From Neobacillus sp. CF12 (GTDB lineage Bacteria; Bacillota; Bacilli; Bacillales; Cytobacillaceae): a stretch of 64,000 nucleotides of DNA. The position numbers and the translations under genes were made by a program. This document shows positions 26,182-34,379 of this stretch, in pieces. Location: positions 4,213,501-4,277,500 of the forward strand of contig NZ_JAUCEU010000007.1 in the NCBI RefSeq assembly GCF_030348765.1, in the 5' to 3' direction. The notes beneath the pieces are model-generated. The model was not told the origin of the DNA and made no database searches. It saw only the letters and a list, made by a program, of their open reading frames with translations. The first letter of the stretch is position 1, and each line of letters opens with the position of its first letter.

Positions 26182-28962
26182 ATTATCAAAAAAGTAAACA
26201 GGTATATACTGTTTGCTGCTATTTTTACTATTCTAATAATTTTTAATAATGGTAAGGTACTAGCAAACGGTACGCCCCTTCAACCTATGGGATTCATTGA
26301 CTCACCATCTGCAGGGTCAACTGTAAGTGGAGTTATCAATGTTCGGGGTTGGATAGTAGATAACGGCGGGGTTTCCAAAGTAGAGGTATTCGTTGATGGA
26401 AAAGTTGTCGGCCAAGCTAAATATGGTAGTCCTCGTTCAGACGTACACATTATGTTTCCTGAATACCAAAACGCAAACGCGGGTTATGAATTTAGTTTTG
26501 ATACCAGGTCACTTAGCAATGGATCGCACTCCATTTCTGTTAAAAGCACGTCAAAAACTGGATCTACTCTGCAATTACAAGGAAAAACAGTAAATGTGCA
26601 AAATATACCTCCAATTGGTCATATTGATGCACCTGCTGCTAATTCTTCCATAAATGGAATCACCAATGTGAGAGGTTGGTTTTTAGATTTCAGTGGTATT
26701 TCAAAAGTTGAAGTCTTTGTTGATGGAAAGAATGTTGGGCTAGCAAAGTACGGCAGTTCTCGACCTGATGTTCTAAAAGTTCTTCCTGAGTATCAAAATG
26801 CAAACGCGGGTTATGAGTTTGCTCTTGATACCACAAAACTTACAAATGGTACGCACGCTATCTCTGTAAAAGGGACTGGAAAAAGTGGCTCTTCGACTGA
26901 ACTTCAAACCAAAACCGTTAACGTGAAAAATTTGCCCACGGTTGGGTTTATGGACACACCAAAGAATGGATCAACGATTACGGGCATTACGAATGTACGT
27001 GGTTGGTTTCTAGACGCTAGCGGTGTTTCCAAAGTGGAGGTCTTGGTTGATGGACAGATTGTTGGGCAGGCTCAGTACGGCAGCCCACGTCCAGATGTTC
27101 TAAACGTTTTACCAGCGTATCAAAATGCGAATGCAGGTTACGAGTTTGCTCTTGACACCACTAAGCTTTCTAATGGGTTGCACTCTATTACTGTTAGAGA
27201 AACGGGTAAAAATGGAGCCAGTAGTGAACTTCAAGGCATTAGTGTAAATGTCAAAAATGCTGTGAATTTGGAGTTAGTTGGATTTATGGATGCCCCTTCG
27301 AAAGGTTCCATTCTCAATGGGATTAGTACTATACGTGGTTGGTTTTTAGACGATGATGGGATTGCTAGAGTTGACGTTTTAGTGGATGGAAAAATTGTCG
27401 GACAAGCCATGTATGGTCTCTCTCGCTTAGACGTCCAAAAATTCTACCCAGAATATAATAACGCCAATTCGGGTTATGAGTACGCTCTTGACACTAAAAA
27501 CTATTCAAATGGGACACACATGATAACGGTTAAAGCTACATCGAAGAACGGATCAACGAAACAGTTTGAAAGTAGTGTGAGTATACAAAATCTTGACCAT
27601 TTACCGACAATGGGTTTTATTGATTCTCCAAAACCGGGTTCAACCATTGCAGGAAAAGCAACGATCCGTGGATGGTACTTAGATGGTAGTGGTGTTGAAA
27701 AAATTGAAGTATTTATGGATGGAAAATTGGTTGGAAATGCTCAATATGGTTTTGAGCGCCTTGACGTGAAAACAGTCTTCCCAGAATACTTTAATTCTAA
27801 TGCTGGTTTCGAATACTCATTAGATACAACACAATTTACAGATGGATCGCATACTCTTACGATTAAAGAAACGGGTAAAAGTGGAAAAAGTAATACCCTT
27901 ACTGCAAGTATTACGATTAATAACGGCAATCCATATCTGTTATTAAATCTGATGAAACCGGCTAATATTACAGCAAATGATATCGTTACTTTCTTTGATT
28001 CTAAAAATCATCCTAATAGTCCCTTTAAAAAGTATGCGCAAACGTTTATTGATGCTCAGAATCGATATGGTGTAAACGCACAATATTTAGTCGCACATGC
28101 TATTTGGGAGACAGGCTGGGGCGGTTCTGATTTAATCGGTTACAAGAATAACCTTTATGGATATGGTGCTTATGATCCTTGCCCTTTCACTTGCGGTTAT
28201 TACTTCCAATCTGTAGAGGATAGTATTTTTCGAGTAGCCTATCAGATTCGAGTTGATTATCTTAATGAGTCTGGTATTTGGTACGAGGGACCTAATTTAA
28301 TCGGGATGAATGTAAATTATGCCACAGATCCAAATTGGAAAAATGGAATCGCGAATCTCATGCAAAGTATGAAGCGATATGATAGCTCCTATTATTCCAA
28401 TACGAAAGAATCAGGCATGTCTACCATTGCTCCACCTCCAATGGTACGAGATATTCCAGCTGGACTGCCTTATCCGGAAGATGTTGTTATTAGCTTCCCT
28501 AGTGGGATAAACGCAAAAGTTGTCAATACACCAACAGTTAATTTTAGATCTATACCATATGTTTTAGCATCAACGTTTATAAGTAAGCTTTCCCAAGGTA
28601 CAACAGTAACCGTATTAGGGTATAATACAGATGTTTTATACGATCCGACATCATCTGGTAATTATGCGTACCGTTGGTATAAAGTAAGTGTTAATGGTCA
28701 AATTGGCTGGATTAATGGTGAATATTTAGAGATTCAAAACTTAGCACAAGTAGATTTAGAAAGTGGTACCTTAAATATTCGTAGTACCGCAGCTGATTCA
28801 GGTAATACTATCCTTGCTAGTGTTAGTAACGGATCCTATTTAAATCTTGTTACTACTAACGGAGTACCTGTTATACAAAATGGCTGGTATCAAGTAAATC
28901 TGCCAAATTCTAAAACTACTGGTTGGGTACATGGAGACTTTATTAAACTAGTAACGAACTAA
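26182..28962 (+). CDS. Secreted N-acetylglucosaminidase with five Ig-like repeats and SH3 domains; apparent ATT start
   Basis: About 926 residues. The first ATG (26287) lies inside the mature protein. In frame upstream there is a full signal peptide (KKVNRYILFAAIFTILIIF.., VLANG) that opens at ATT 26182, seven bases after GGAGGTG. No ATG, GTG or TTG exists before it and a TGA closes the frame at 26173. After the signal come five repeats of about 108 residues (motifs GWFLD, VEVFVDG, YQNANAGYEF), then a LytD/LytG-type glucosaminidase domain (NAQYLVAHAIWETGWGGSDL, NNLYGYGAYD, FRVAYQIRVDYL) and two SH3-like wall-binding domains. It should cleave peptidoglycan glycan strands outside the cell. A perfect terminator follows. 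Confidence 0.85.
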   Translation: MIKKVNRYILFAAIFTILIIFNNGKVLANGTPLQPMGFIDSPSAGSTVSGVINVRGWIVDNGGVSKVEVFVDGKVVGQAKYGSPRSDVHIMFPEYQNANAGYEFSFDTRSLSNGSHSISVKSTSKTGSTLQLQGKTVNVQNIPPIGHIDAPAANSSINGITNVRGWFLDFSGISKVEVFVDGKNVGLAKYGSSRPDVLKVLPEYQNANAGYEFALDTTKLTNGTHAISVKGTGKSGSSTELQTKTVNVKNLPTVGFMDTPKNGSTITGITNVRGWFLDASGVSKVEVLVDGQIVGQAQYGSPRPDVLNVLPAYQNANAGYEFALDTTKLSNGLHSITVRETGKNGASSELQGISVNVKNAVNLELVGFMDAPSKGSILNGISTIRGWFLDDDGIARVDVLVDGKIVGQAMYGLSRLDVQKFYPEYNNANSGYEYALDTKNYSNGTHMITVKATSKNGSTKQFESSVSIQNLDHLPTMGFIDSPKPGSTIAGKATIRGWYLDGSGVEKIEVFMDGKLVGNAQYGFERLDVKTVFPEYFNSNAGFEYSLDTTQFTDGSHTLTIKETGKSGKSNTLTASITINNGNPYLLLNLMKPANITANDIVTFFDSKNHPNSPFKKYAQTFIDAQNRYGVNAQYLVAHAIWETGWGGSDLIGYKNNLYGYGAYDPCPFTCGYYFQSVEDSIFRVAYQIRVDYLNESGIWYEGPNLIGMNVNYATDPNWKNGIANLMQSMKRYDSSYYSNTKESGMSTIAPPPMVRDIPAGLPYPEDVVISFPSGINAKVVNTPTVNFRSIPYVLASTFISKLSQGTTVTVLGYNTDVLYDPTSSGNYAYRWYKVSVNGQIGWINGEYLEIQNLAQVDLESGTLNIRSTAADSGNTILASVSNGSYLNLVTTNGVPVIQNGWYQVNLPNSKTTGWVHGDFIKLVTN

Positions 28963-28970
28963 AAACATGA

Positions 28971-29004
28971 CTGTCGACAAATCCAAATGTCGACAGTTTT
29001 TTTT
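28971..29004 (+). terminator. Rho-independent terminator
   Basis: CTGTCGACA / TGTCGACAG with an 8-base loop and eight T. Confidence 0.9.
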
Positions 29005-29011
29005 ATGAACA

Positions 29012-29045
29012 ATGAACAATGGGGACGGTTCTGCTGGCTTTTTAC
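29012..29045 (+). repeat. GGGGACGGTTCT repeat, left end
   Basis: Reads TGAACAATGAACAATGGGGA then CGGTTCTGCTGGCTTTTT. The flank TGAACAA is tandemly duplicated right at the junction. It is followed immediately by the TCGACAA-family repeat. Confidence 0.7.
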
Positions 29046-29315
29046 TGACAATTATTTTGCGTAGATTTAGAGAAAAAGCTTTAGATAATGGGATTCATGC
29101 TGTTTTTACACAAACGTTTAATTAACACGCTATTTTGGAAGAACCCGTAGGTAGTTGTAGAAAACTATTTATATTAGAGATTTTTGAAGAATTTTAGAAG
29201 AATGCGAACTATTTCCTCGACAATAAATACTCTTGAAATGATGGTAAAGTTCGTTTTTTAAAAGGGTTTGCGGGGCTTTAATCAAACGTTTAATTAGGGC
29301 GAAAGGTGTTGAAAA
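29040..29315 (+). repeat. TCGACAA-family element, short form copy A
   Basis: Starts ACTGACAATTATTTTGCG, contains CACAAACGTTTAATTAACAC, then the second module CCTCGACAATAAATACTC with AAAAGGGTTTGCGG and TTAATCAAACGTTTAATTAG. About 275 bp nearly identical to 38187-38462. Some similarity continues to about 29480 (the CTAGATGGGGCAATAGCAAC part). Confidence 0.7.
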
Positions 29316-29551
29316 GGGGAGAATCTTGAGGTGTAATGGTATCTATTTTTTGATAGTAATTTGATTATACACAACTACCTCTGGCGGGGAGGCCCATCTA
29401 TATCTAGATGGGGCAATAGCAACGAATCTTTTTTCATCTGAAAAGGAATGCCTGGATTTGGTATCCCCGTTAATTAAAAGCCAAGTTTTGACCTTCAAAA
29501 TTATATATTCGTGGTAAAATAGTCTCAGTTATATCTTGAAGGATGAAGACG

Positions 29552-30034
29552 ATGAAAAAGCTTGGGATGATGAAGCACAAAATTGAGGTTTCAAATGAAT
29601 ATGAAGTGTTAGCTAAAAAAGATGAAGAAGTTTCGAATTTACTCTATAAAAATGGAGAATACAAACATGCCATGTATTTCTGTATTCAAGCGATGGAAAA
29701 ATACATTCGATCTAAAATTTTCACACTGGTCAATCCGAATCTACCATACTTTAGAGAGCGGAACAGAAACCACTCGTTAGAAGATGCCATTGAATTTCTG
29801 CTTGAGATTATTTCAACAGATGAAAACTTACGGAATTCGATTAGACAACAGTTATTTGTATCGATATTAGGCGATGTTAACTATCAGCGGTTACACAATA
29901 ACTTAAGGTATCCGTCATACTCTAAAAAGTTTGATTCCTATTCTGTTTCTTCCTATACAGCAGAAGATTATAAATTTGTAGAAAATGGACTTCGGAAATT
30001 AAAACTATATTTAAATGAATTAAATAGAATTTAA
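29552..30034 (+). CDS. HEPN-domain protein
   Basis: About 160 residues. The four-helix HEPN pattern shows as EEVSNLLYKNGEYKHAMYFC, then IQAMEKYIRSKIF (the second-helix A/GxxAxExxLK-like motif), a middle basic stretch RERNRNHSLEDAIEFLL and a last helix YKFVENGLRKLKLYLNEL. The RX4-6H nuclease motif of toxic HEPNs is not evident, though N..H occurs in RNRNHSLE. ATG 29552 has GAAGGA at the right distance; ATG 29543 is too close. No nucleotidyltransferase (MNT) gene adjoins it. It may act in RNA or nucleotide binding; function is open. Confidence 0.6.
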   Translation: MKKLGMMKHKIEVSNEYEVLAKKDEEVSNLLYKNGEYKHAMYFCIQAMEKYIRSKIFTLVNPNLPYFRERNRNHSLEDAIEFLLEIISTDENLRNSIRQQLFVSILGDVNYQRLHNNLRYPSYSKKFDSYSVSSYTAEDYKFVENGLRKLKLYLNELNRI

Positions 30035-30049
30035 GAGAAGGCTAAATGT

Positions 30050-30125
30050 AGGTGCCTAGCGGGGGGAGGGGGGGCGTTCCGTTGAGTTAGAATTAAGATC
30101 CGTCCCCATGCTTCTTGCTAAGAAA
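30050..30125. repeat. G-rich tract and degenerate GGGGACGG repeat
   Basis: Contains AGCGGGGGGAGGGGGGGCG, two adjacent runs of six or more G, followed by GATCCGTCCCCATGC, a degenerate right end of the GGGGACGG family. Transcribed towards the convergent RidA gene. The G runs could fold as a quadruplex. Confidence 0.35.
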
Positions 30126-30605
30126 TCATCTGGTTCTATCCTCTTGTTTTACTGCAATGATAAAATCAATCTCAATCGGAGTATTACTAGGGAGTTCCGC
30201 TACTCCAACAGCTGTGCGAGCATGATGTCCTTTCTCTCCAAAAATCTTATCTAATAATTCAGAAGCAGCATCAAGAACTTTTGATGGTTCAAAAAAACCA
30301 GGTGCAGTCTGAACATAGCCTGTAACTTTTAATACTTGTTCAACCTTGTCAAGGCAGCCAATTGCAGCTTTTAAACTGCTAAGCCCTTTTAGCACACATA
30401 TCTCTGCTAGTTCCTGAGCTTGTTCAATCGTAACATCTCTACCTACTTTACCTTGAAAAGGAACTTCTCCATTTATTCTAGGTACTTGTCCACTAATGTA
30501 AGCTACACCTTGATGAATCATTACTGGTACATAATGGTAAAGAGGTGCAGTTGCTTCCGGTAACTCGATACCTAAATCTTGTAAACGTTGGTCTATGTTA
30601 TTCAA
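30126..30605 (-). CDS. RidA (YjgF/YER057c/UK114) family protein
   Basis: 159 residues. The family strands read VPVMIHQGVAYISGQVPRI, TIEQAQELAEICVLKGLSS and VLKVTGYVQTAPGFFEPSKV, and the end has GHHARTAVGVAELPSNTPIE. The arginine of HHARTAVGV is the substrate-binding position in RidA proteins, which hydrolyse reactive enamine/imine intermediates to 2-ketoacids and ammonia. This is the longer subgroup (about 150-160 residues, YjgH-like), for which activity varies. TTG 30605 has GAGGAG upstream. No operon partner is evident. Confidence 0.88.
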   Translation of the reverse strand: MNNIDQRLQDLGIELPEATAPLYHYVPVMIHQGVAYISGQVPRINGEVPFQGKVGRDVTIEQAQELAEICVLKGLSSLKAAIGCLDKVEQVLKVTGYVQTAPGFFEPSKVLDAASELLDKIFGEKGHHARTAVGVAELPSNTPIEIDFIIAVKQEDRTR

Positions 30606-30760
30606 TTTCTTTCTCCTCTCAAAATTGTTTTTTTTATGTAGATTTTAAAATAGTAATTTACTCCTTATATTCAAGAGGCGTTGTCAGAAATCCTTCTAAA
30701 AACATGTTAAAAATGATGCACGGTGAAGAAATCGTATCAGTAGAAGTAAAGATTAAACAG

Positions 30761-30784
30761 ACCATGGGGACGGTTCTCACGGCA
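30761..30784 (+). repeat. GGGGACGGTTCT repeat, single end
   Basis: Reads ACCATGGGGACGGTTCTCAC then GGCA. No right end is visible nearby; it lies just before the small ORF at 30859. Confidence 0.65.
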
Positions 30785-30858
30785 ATTTATTGAAGCATGA
30801 ATAAAAAAATAACAATTTCTAAAACTAGAATCGATACTTTCTTAAGGAGGATTAACGA

Positions 30859-31026
30859 ATGACTGAGCAAAATCAATCTGCCAATGACCGGGGACGCAAC
30901 ATGACAAAACGTGGGGTTGAAGCAACAGGCGATGCAGCAAAAAATGTTATTGATACTGTTGAAGATGTTGGAAAAGCAGCAGTTGACCGTATTTCCAATG
31001 CCGTAAAGGATGTTACAGCAAGATAA
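30859..31026 (+). CDS. Small amphipathic-helix protein, 55 residues
   Basis: A short ORF with a textbook ribosome binding site (AAGGAGGA, ATTAACGA spacer). The product starts MTEQNQSANDRGRNMTKRGV and continues as a helical, alanine/valine-rich and charged stretch (GDAAKNVIDTVEDVGKAAVD, RISNAVKDVTAR). No cysteine, signal or membrane segment. It resembles small stress/LEA-like or phasin-like amphipathic proteins in composition only. A strong terminator follows at 31091, so it is a self-contained unit. Confidence 0.7.
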   Translation: MTEQNQSANDRGRNMTKRGVEATGDAAKNVIDTVEDVGKAAVDRISNAVKDVTAR

Positions 31027-31090
31027 CTTGTTTTAAAGTTCTGGTTCCTAGTATAGTAAATCGGTTCAAATAATAAAAACATACTAAGAT

Positions 31091-31136
31091 TGGTAGTGCG
31101 GACCAAGGCATTGGTTAGCACTACCATTTTTTATAT
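31091..31136 (+). terminator. Rho-independent terminator after the small helical protein
   Basis: TTGGTAGTGC pairs with GCACTACCA across an 18-base loop containing a further CCAA/TTGG pairing, followed by TTTTTTAT. Confidence 0.8.
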
Positions 31137-31321
31137 AGTAGAAGTGAATCTTTGGAGTGGTCTTTCCATAGCTTGTTGCTTCATAGCAGGCCTTGGCGAG
31201 ATGGTTTCTGGGGTTTCGAAGTCCGTTTTGGGAGAATACTATTCCTAATAGGTAGTGATTTCTAAGGACTTTCCGCTAATAAGGACGTGCATTTCTCCTC
31301 AGACAAAACCAAAAAAAGCAC

Positions 31322-31492
31322 CTATAAAGATACTTTATTAGATATTAATTGGTTTACTTTCTTCTTATGATACTCATATTTATTATTTAATTTATCTTTT
31401 GTTTTATGATCGAGACAACTATTAAGTAACTCCAAATGATAGTTCTTTCTTAATTCATGCCAACTGTATAGAATCTTAGATTTTAATGACAT
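31322..31492 (-). CDS. Small basic protein, 56 residues
   Basis: A minus-strand ORF below the usual size cut-off, with ribosome binding site GATAGGAG nine bases before ATG 31492. It encodes MSLKSKILYSWHELRKNYHL, then ELLNSCLDHKTKDKLNNKYE and a basic end (YHKKKVNQLISNKVSL). The sequence is helical and basic with coding-like codon use. I think similar short helical proteins occur in Bacillus, but I cannot name the family. Confidence 0.55.
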   Translation of the reverse strand: MSLKSKILYSWHELRKNYHLELLNSCLDHKTKDKLNNKYEYHKKKVNQLISNKVSL

Positions 31493-31727
31493 ATTTTCTG
31501 GCTCCTATCTTCGATTTCTATATAGTTCGTCCATGAAAGCGCAATCATGGGTGTCGTTTTTGAGAATTTACACCAAAATAACTAGAAAGAAGACATATTG
31601 TAGCTTTTCTTTTCATTGCTCATTATTACGCCAAAAAGCTGCACAAATACTCATTTAAAAACAATCCAGCAGGATCAAGTTCTTCTCGTATATGAAGGAA
31701 GGTATTCCATTTTGGGTATATTTGTTG

Positions 31728-31775
31728 TGGGACAATGTGGGACAATGGGGACGGTTCTGATGGCTTTTAATATGT
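31728..31775 (+). repeat. GGGGACGGTTCT repeat with junction duplication
   Basis: TGGGACAATG occurs twice in direct tandem (31728-31737, 31738-31747), and the second copy runs into GGGACGGTTCTGATGGC. The element overlaps the end region of a minus-strand small gene (31795-31974). Confidence 0.7.
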
Positions 31776-31794
31776 TTTTTTTAATGGCCATTTA

Positions 31795-31974
31795 TCAATT
31801 TCGTTTTTCATATTTAATTTTTTGCATTTCTTTATATCTATCAATATCATTTCTAGTTTTCAGTTCAGTTGAAGAGAATGATCTCCTAGAAGATTTACCA
31901 GATTGGAAATCATTCCAAATTATATACACGTAGTAAATAACAAAACAACCAAGGATAAGGGATAAAAGTCCCAT
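31795..31974 (-). CDS. Small single-span membrane protein, 59 residues
   Basis: Read from ATG 31974 on the minus strand with GAGGTG ten bases upstream. The N-terminus is one membrane helix (MGLLSLILGCFVIYYVYII), followed by a polar, Ser/Arg/Lys-rich tail (FQSGKSSRRSF, STELKTRNDIDRYKEM, KIKYEKRN). The plus-strand reading of the same bases gives a longer but repeat-derived ORF, which I reject. The downstream end abuts a GGGGACGGTTCT element. Unknown function. Confidence 0.55.
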   Translation of the reverse strand: MGLLSLILGCFVIYYVYIIWNDFQSGKSSRRSFSSTELKTRNDIDRYKEMQKIKYEKRN

Positions 31975-31988
31975 TTTTGAAACACCTC

Positions 31989-32123
31989 TTATCTTTTAAT
32001 TGTATAGACAATGTATTCTTGCGGAAAATATGCCGTAGTAATAGGTCCTTTACCTTCTTGATTTTCGTTGAAGATTAGTAGGTGGTTGGAAAGTTGGTCA
32101 GTATTACAAAGAAAATGAACCAT
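31989..32123 (-). pseudogene. Possible protein remnant upstream of the small membrane gene
   Basis: A minus-strand frame gives a coding-like peptide (MVHFLCNTDQLSNHLLIFN, NQEGKGPITTAYFPQEYIVY, TIKR) ending at 31989, inside the ribosome-binding region of the small membrane gene. The frame extends upstream of ATG 32123 without a start or ribosome binding site. I read it as the end of a decayed gene formerly in operon with the next one. Confidence 0.3.
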
Positions 32124-32379
32124 AACAGGAAATTTCAGAGAAGCAGTTAGTGATGTGGAAGAGGGGAGCTATTTTCTAATTATTATTATATGGACATTAT
32201 AAACTATAATTACCTTTTTTTAACTTATTCCAATTTGTTATTTATGTGCTTCCTATTTCTCGAGCTTTGTCGTAGATTGTTTTCCGGGAAATTTTTTGTC
32301 GAGAATTATAACATTTTTTAAGAAATGTTTTCAGGAACCTTCATAAACGGTTAAATATTTACAAATGCAGACGAAAATA

Positions 32380-32530
32380 ACTTGTTAAGAAATAGCCTTT
32401 CGGAGAGCAAAACGACACAATGTTTAGATTGGGGATATGATAAGGCACTTGCCAGGAACATCATCAGCGAAGGCATTAGCGCAAGATTATTAAAGTGAAA
32501 ATCCATCTGTTATAAAGAGACTGCAAGAAT
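32380..32530 (+). pseudogene. EcsC-like gene remnant, copy 1
   Basis: The DNA around 32400-32510 encodes fragments such as LDWGYDKAL in one frame and LPGTSSAKALAQD in the next. This matches in order the opening of EcsC-family proteins (WGYEKA..GLPGTxS..). Frames are broken. The same remnant recurs at 40405-40560, again just upstream of a YjcZ miniprotein gene. Confidence 0.4.
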
Positions 32531-32717
32531 AATGGAAAGTAAGATTTGGGGTGAAATGAAGAATATGTTAATAGATAAAGGAAATGACGGAACTTTAGGA
32601 TCATAAAAATAATGAACTCATATTTTTTTATCTAGACGGGCTCGAAATTCCTTTCCGTGTGTATTATATAGTGTATTGGCATACTAGCTCTCTATGCAAA
32701 TGAAAGGAAGTGTTACA

Positions 32718-32891
32718 ATGGATAATATGATTCCGTCACATACTATGGGGGCTAATGTACTTCCCCAGCCTCAAATGCATTACGGCTACGCGGCACCATG
32801 TGTTCAAACACGCGGTTGCGATAGTTTTATCATTATAATCGTGTTGTTTATTTTATTAATCATTATTGGTGCATGTGCTTTCTACGATTAA
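32718..32891 (+). CDS. YjcZ-family sporulation miniprotein, copy 1
   Basis: 57 residues from ATG 32718 (GAAAGGAAG upstream); a longer reading from 32694 lacks a site. The N-terminal half is polar (MDNMIPSHTMGANVLPQPQM, HYGYAAPCVQTRGCDSF). The C-terminal half is a strongly hydrophobic helix (IIIIVLFILLIIIGACAFYD). This shape, and the C-terminal FIIIIVLFILLIIIG, defines the YjcZ family of small spore-associated membrane proteins in Bacillaceae. A near-identical copy is at 40679. Confidence 0.85.
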   Translation: MDNMIPSHTMGANVLPQPQMHYGYAAPCVQTRGCDSFIIIIVLFILLIIIGACAFYD

Positions 32892-33211
32892 AAGAGCGGA
32901 CCTATTAAGGTCTCTCCTTGTAGAATTTGTATTATATTTACAATTCGATATGTCATTGAATGTCCTCCTTCAGATTTTATTAAAATTACACTGATCTGTT
33001 AGTTATCTTTTGCCTAGTTATTATTATCTAACGATTCAGTTTCCGATCATTTGACTTTTAAAACCTGCTGCAATCTATGCAGCTTTTTTTTATGCAGCTC
33101 AATAAGCAGCAATAGGACCTTCATATCTATTTAATGCAGAATATAACTTTACCTTTATAAGGAACGAAAAATAACCCCAAATGATGTGAATATTCATTTG
33201 AGAACATTCCC
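32892..33211. other. Intergenic region with terminators
   Basis: GCTGC/GCAGC hairpin with eight T at about 33066-33092 serves the plus strand. CAAATGA/TTCATTTG at 33178-33200 lies just past the LysR stop codon. Nothing else seen. Confidence 0.45.
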
Positions 33212-34108
33212 TCATATGATATTTTGTTTAAAAGCTTTAATAAATAGTTTGCTATGTTCGGATAATTTCTTGCGTTTTAATCGAACGATTCCAAAGGAAA
33301 AACGCTGTTGACTTGGATGCTTGAATGGTCTTGTAATAACACTTCCATTTTGAATAGCAGCGACCTTGCTTAATAGTAAATTCATGGAGAAAACAATACC
33401 CAATCCTTCTGATACTGCTTCGGAAATAACGTTCACATTGTTTGTTGTAAATAAAATATTCATATTAGGAACATAGTCAAATAGTTCATTTACAAATCCC
33501 GACCAAATAGGATCTTCAAAAAGAATGATTGATTGATTAGCAAGGTCCTCAACTTGTAAATTCTCCAAATAGGCTAGTGGAGAATTTTTACTAGCACATA
33601 AAACTGTACCCCCTTCGAGAATTGTCTCAAATTCTAATTCTGGATGAGAAGCTACAAGTTCGTCAGTAAATACTGTAATACCAAAAACACTCTTTTCCGT
33701 TAAAACATCAGATAAGATATCATGTGGTTTTTTTTCAAAAATCTCTATTTGACTATTTGGATAATTTTTTTTGTATGTTTTAAGCGCGCTAGGGACAATA
33801 AACATAGCATTAGGATTTGCAGATATTGATATTTTGACATGCTCTGGATTAAGATTTTGATTTACAAAAATGGTTATATCTTCTACTTTTAACATAATTT
33901 CTTGCGCTTTACTGACAATAAATTTACCTTCTTCTGTAAGCTCAACACCCAATCTTGAACGATTAAAAATCTTCATTTGAAGTTCTGATTCTAGATTGGA
34001 TATGGCTTTACTAATACCAGAAGGAGATAAATGTAGATTCTCGGCAGCCTTAATTAATGATTTTGTTTTTGCAACCTCAATTACATACTCCAGTTGTAAT
34101 ATATTCAT
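33212..34108 (-). CDS. LysR-family transcriptional regulator
   Basis: 298 residues, the standard LysR length. The N-terminal winged helix reads MNILQLEYVIEVAKTKSLIK, AAENLHLSPSGISKAISNLE, then LGVELTEEGKFIVSKAQEIM. The C-terminal co-inducer domain follows with its typical breaks (KISISANPNAMFIVPSALKT.., VSEGLGIVFSMN). ATG 34108 follows CGGAGTG. It is divergent from the secreted nucleotidase, and a perfect 12-bp inverted repeat lies between them, so autoregulation and control of the nucleotidase are plausible but unproven. The effector is unknown. Confidence 0.93.
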   Translation of the reverse strand: MNILQLEYVIEVAKTKSLIKAAENLHLSPSGISKAISNLESELQMKIFNRSRLGVELTEEGKFIVSKAQEIMLKVEDITIFVNQNLNPEHVKISISANPNAMFIVPSALKTYKKNYPNSQIEIFEKKPHDILSDVLTEKSVFGITVFTDELVASHPELEFETILEGGTVLCASKNSPLAYLENLQVEDLANQSIILFEDPIWSGFVNELFDYVPNMNILFTTNNVNVISEAVSEGLGIVFSMNLLLSKVAAIQNGSVITRPFKHPSQQRFSFGIVRLKRKKLSEHSKLFIKAFKQNII

Positions 34109-34129
34109 ATCTTCACTCCGTTTTCTATT

Positions 34130-34169
34130 AAGTGAAAATAAATCAATTATATCACACTTATTTTCACTT
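34130..34169. promoter_or_regulatory. Inverted repeat between divergent LysR and nucleotidase genes
   Basis: AAGTGAAAATAA (34130-34141) and TTATTTTCACTT (34158-34169) are perfect inverted copies 16 bases apart, 22 bases upstream of the LysR start. The symmetry and position fit an operator, most simply for the LysR protein. Inference only. Confidence 0.5.
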
Positions 34170-34379
34170 TATATTTACTTGAAGGCAAAGTATATTGATA
34201 GAGGTGTTGATTGTGTTTCCGACTAAGATTTCGCTAATTTCGCCATAAAATATCTGAAGATTAATCTAAGATACAAGAATTACAAGGTGAGAGTGCGAAA
34301 TAAGCAGCACAACAGCATTTAGCAAATGAAAGAACAGTTTTTTGTAATATCCTACTAAATTTATTAAAGGGGAATAAAG

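Noticed and set aside
31616..31933. 105-residue plus-strand ORF
   Set aside because: It translates a GGGGACGGTTCT repeat (the VGQCGTMGTVL part) and the antisense of the small membrane gene on the other strand.
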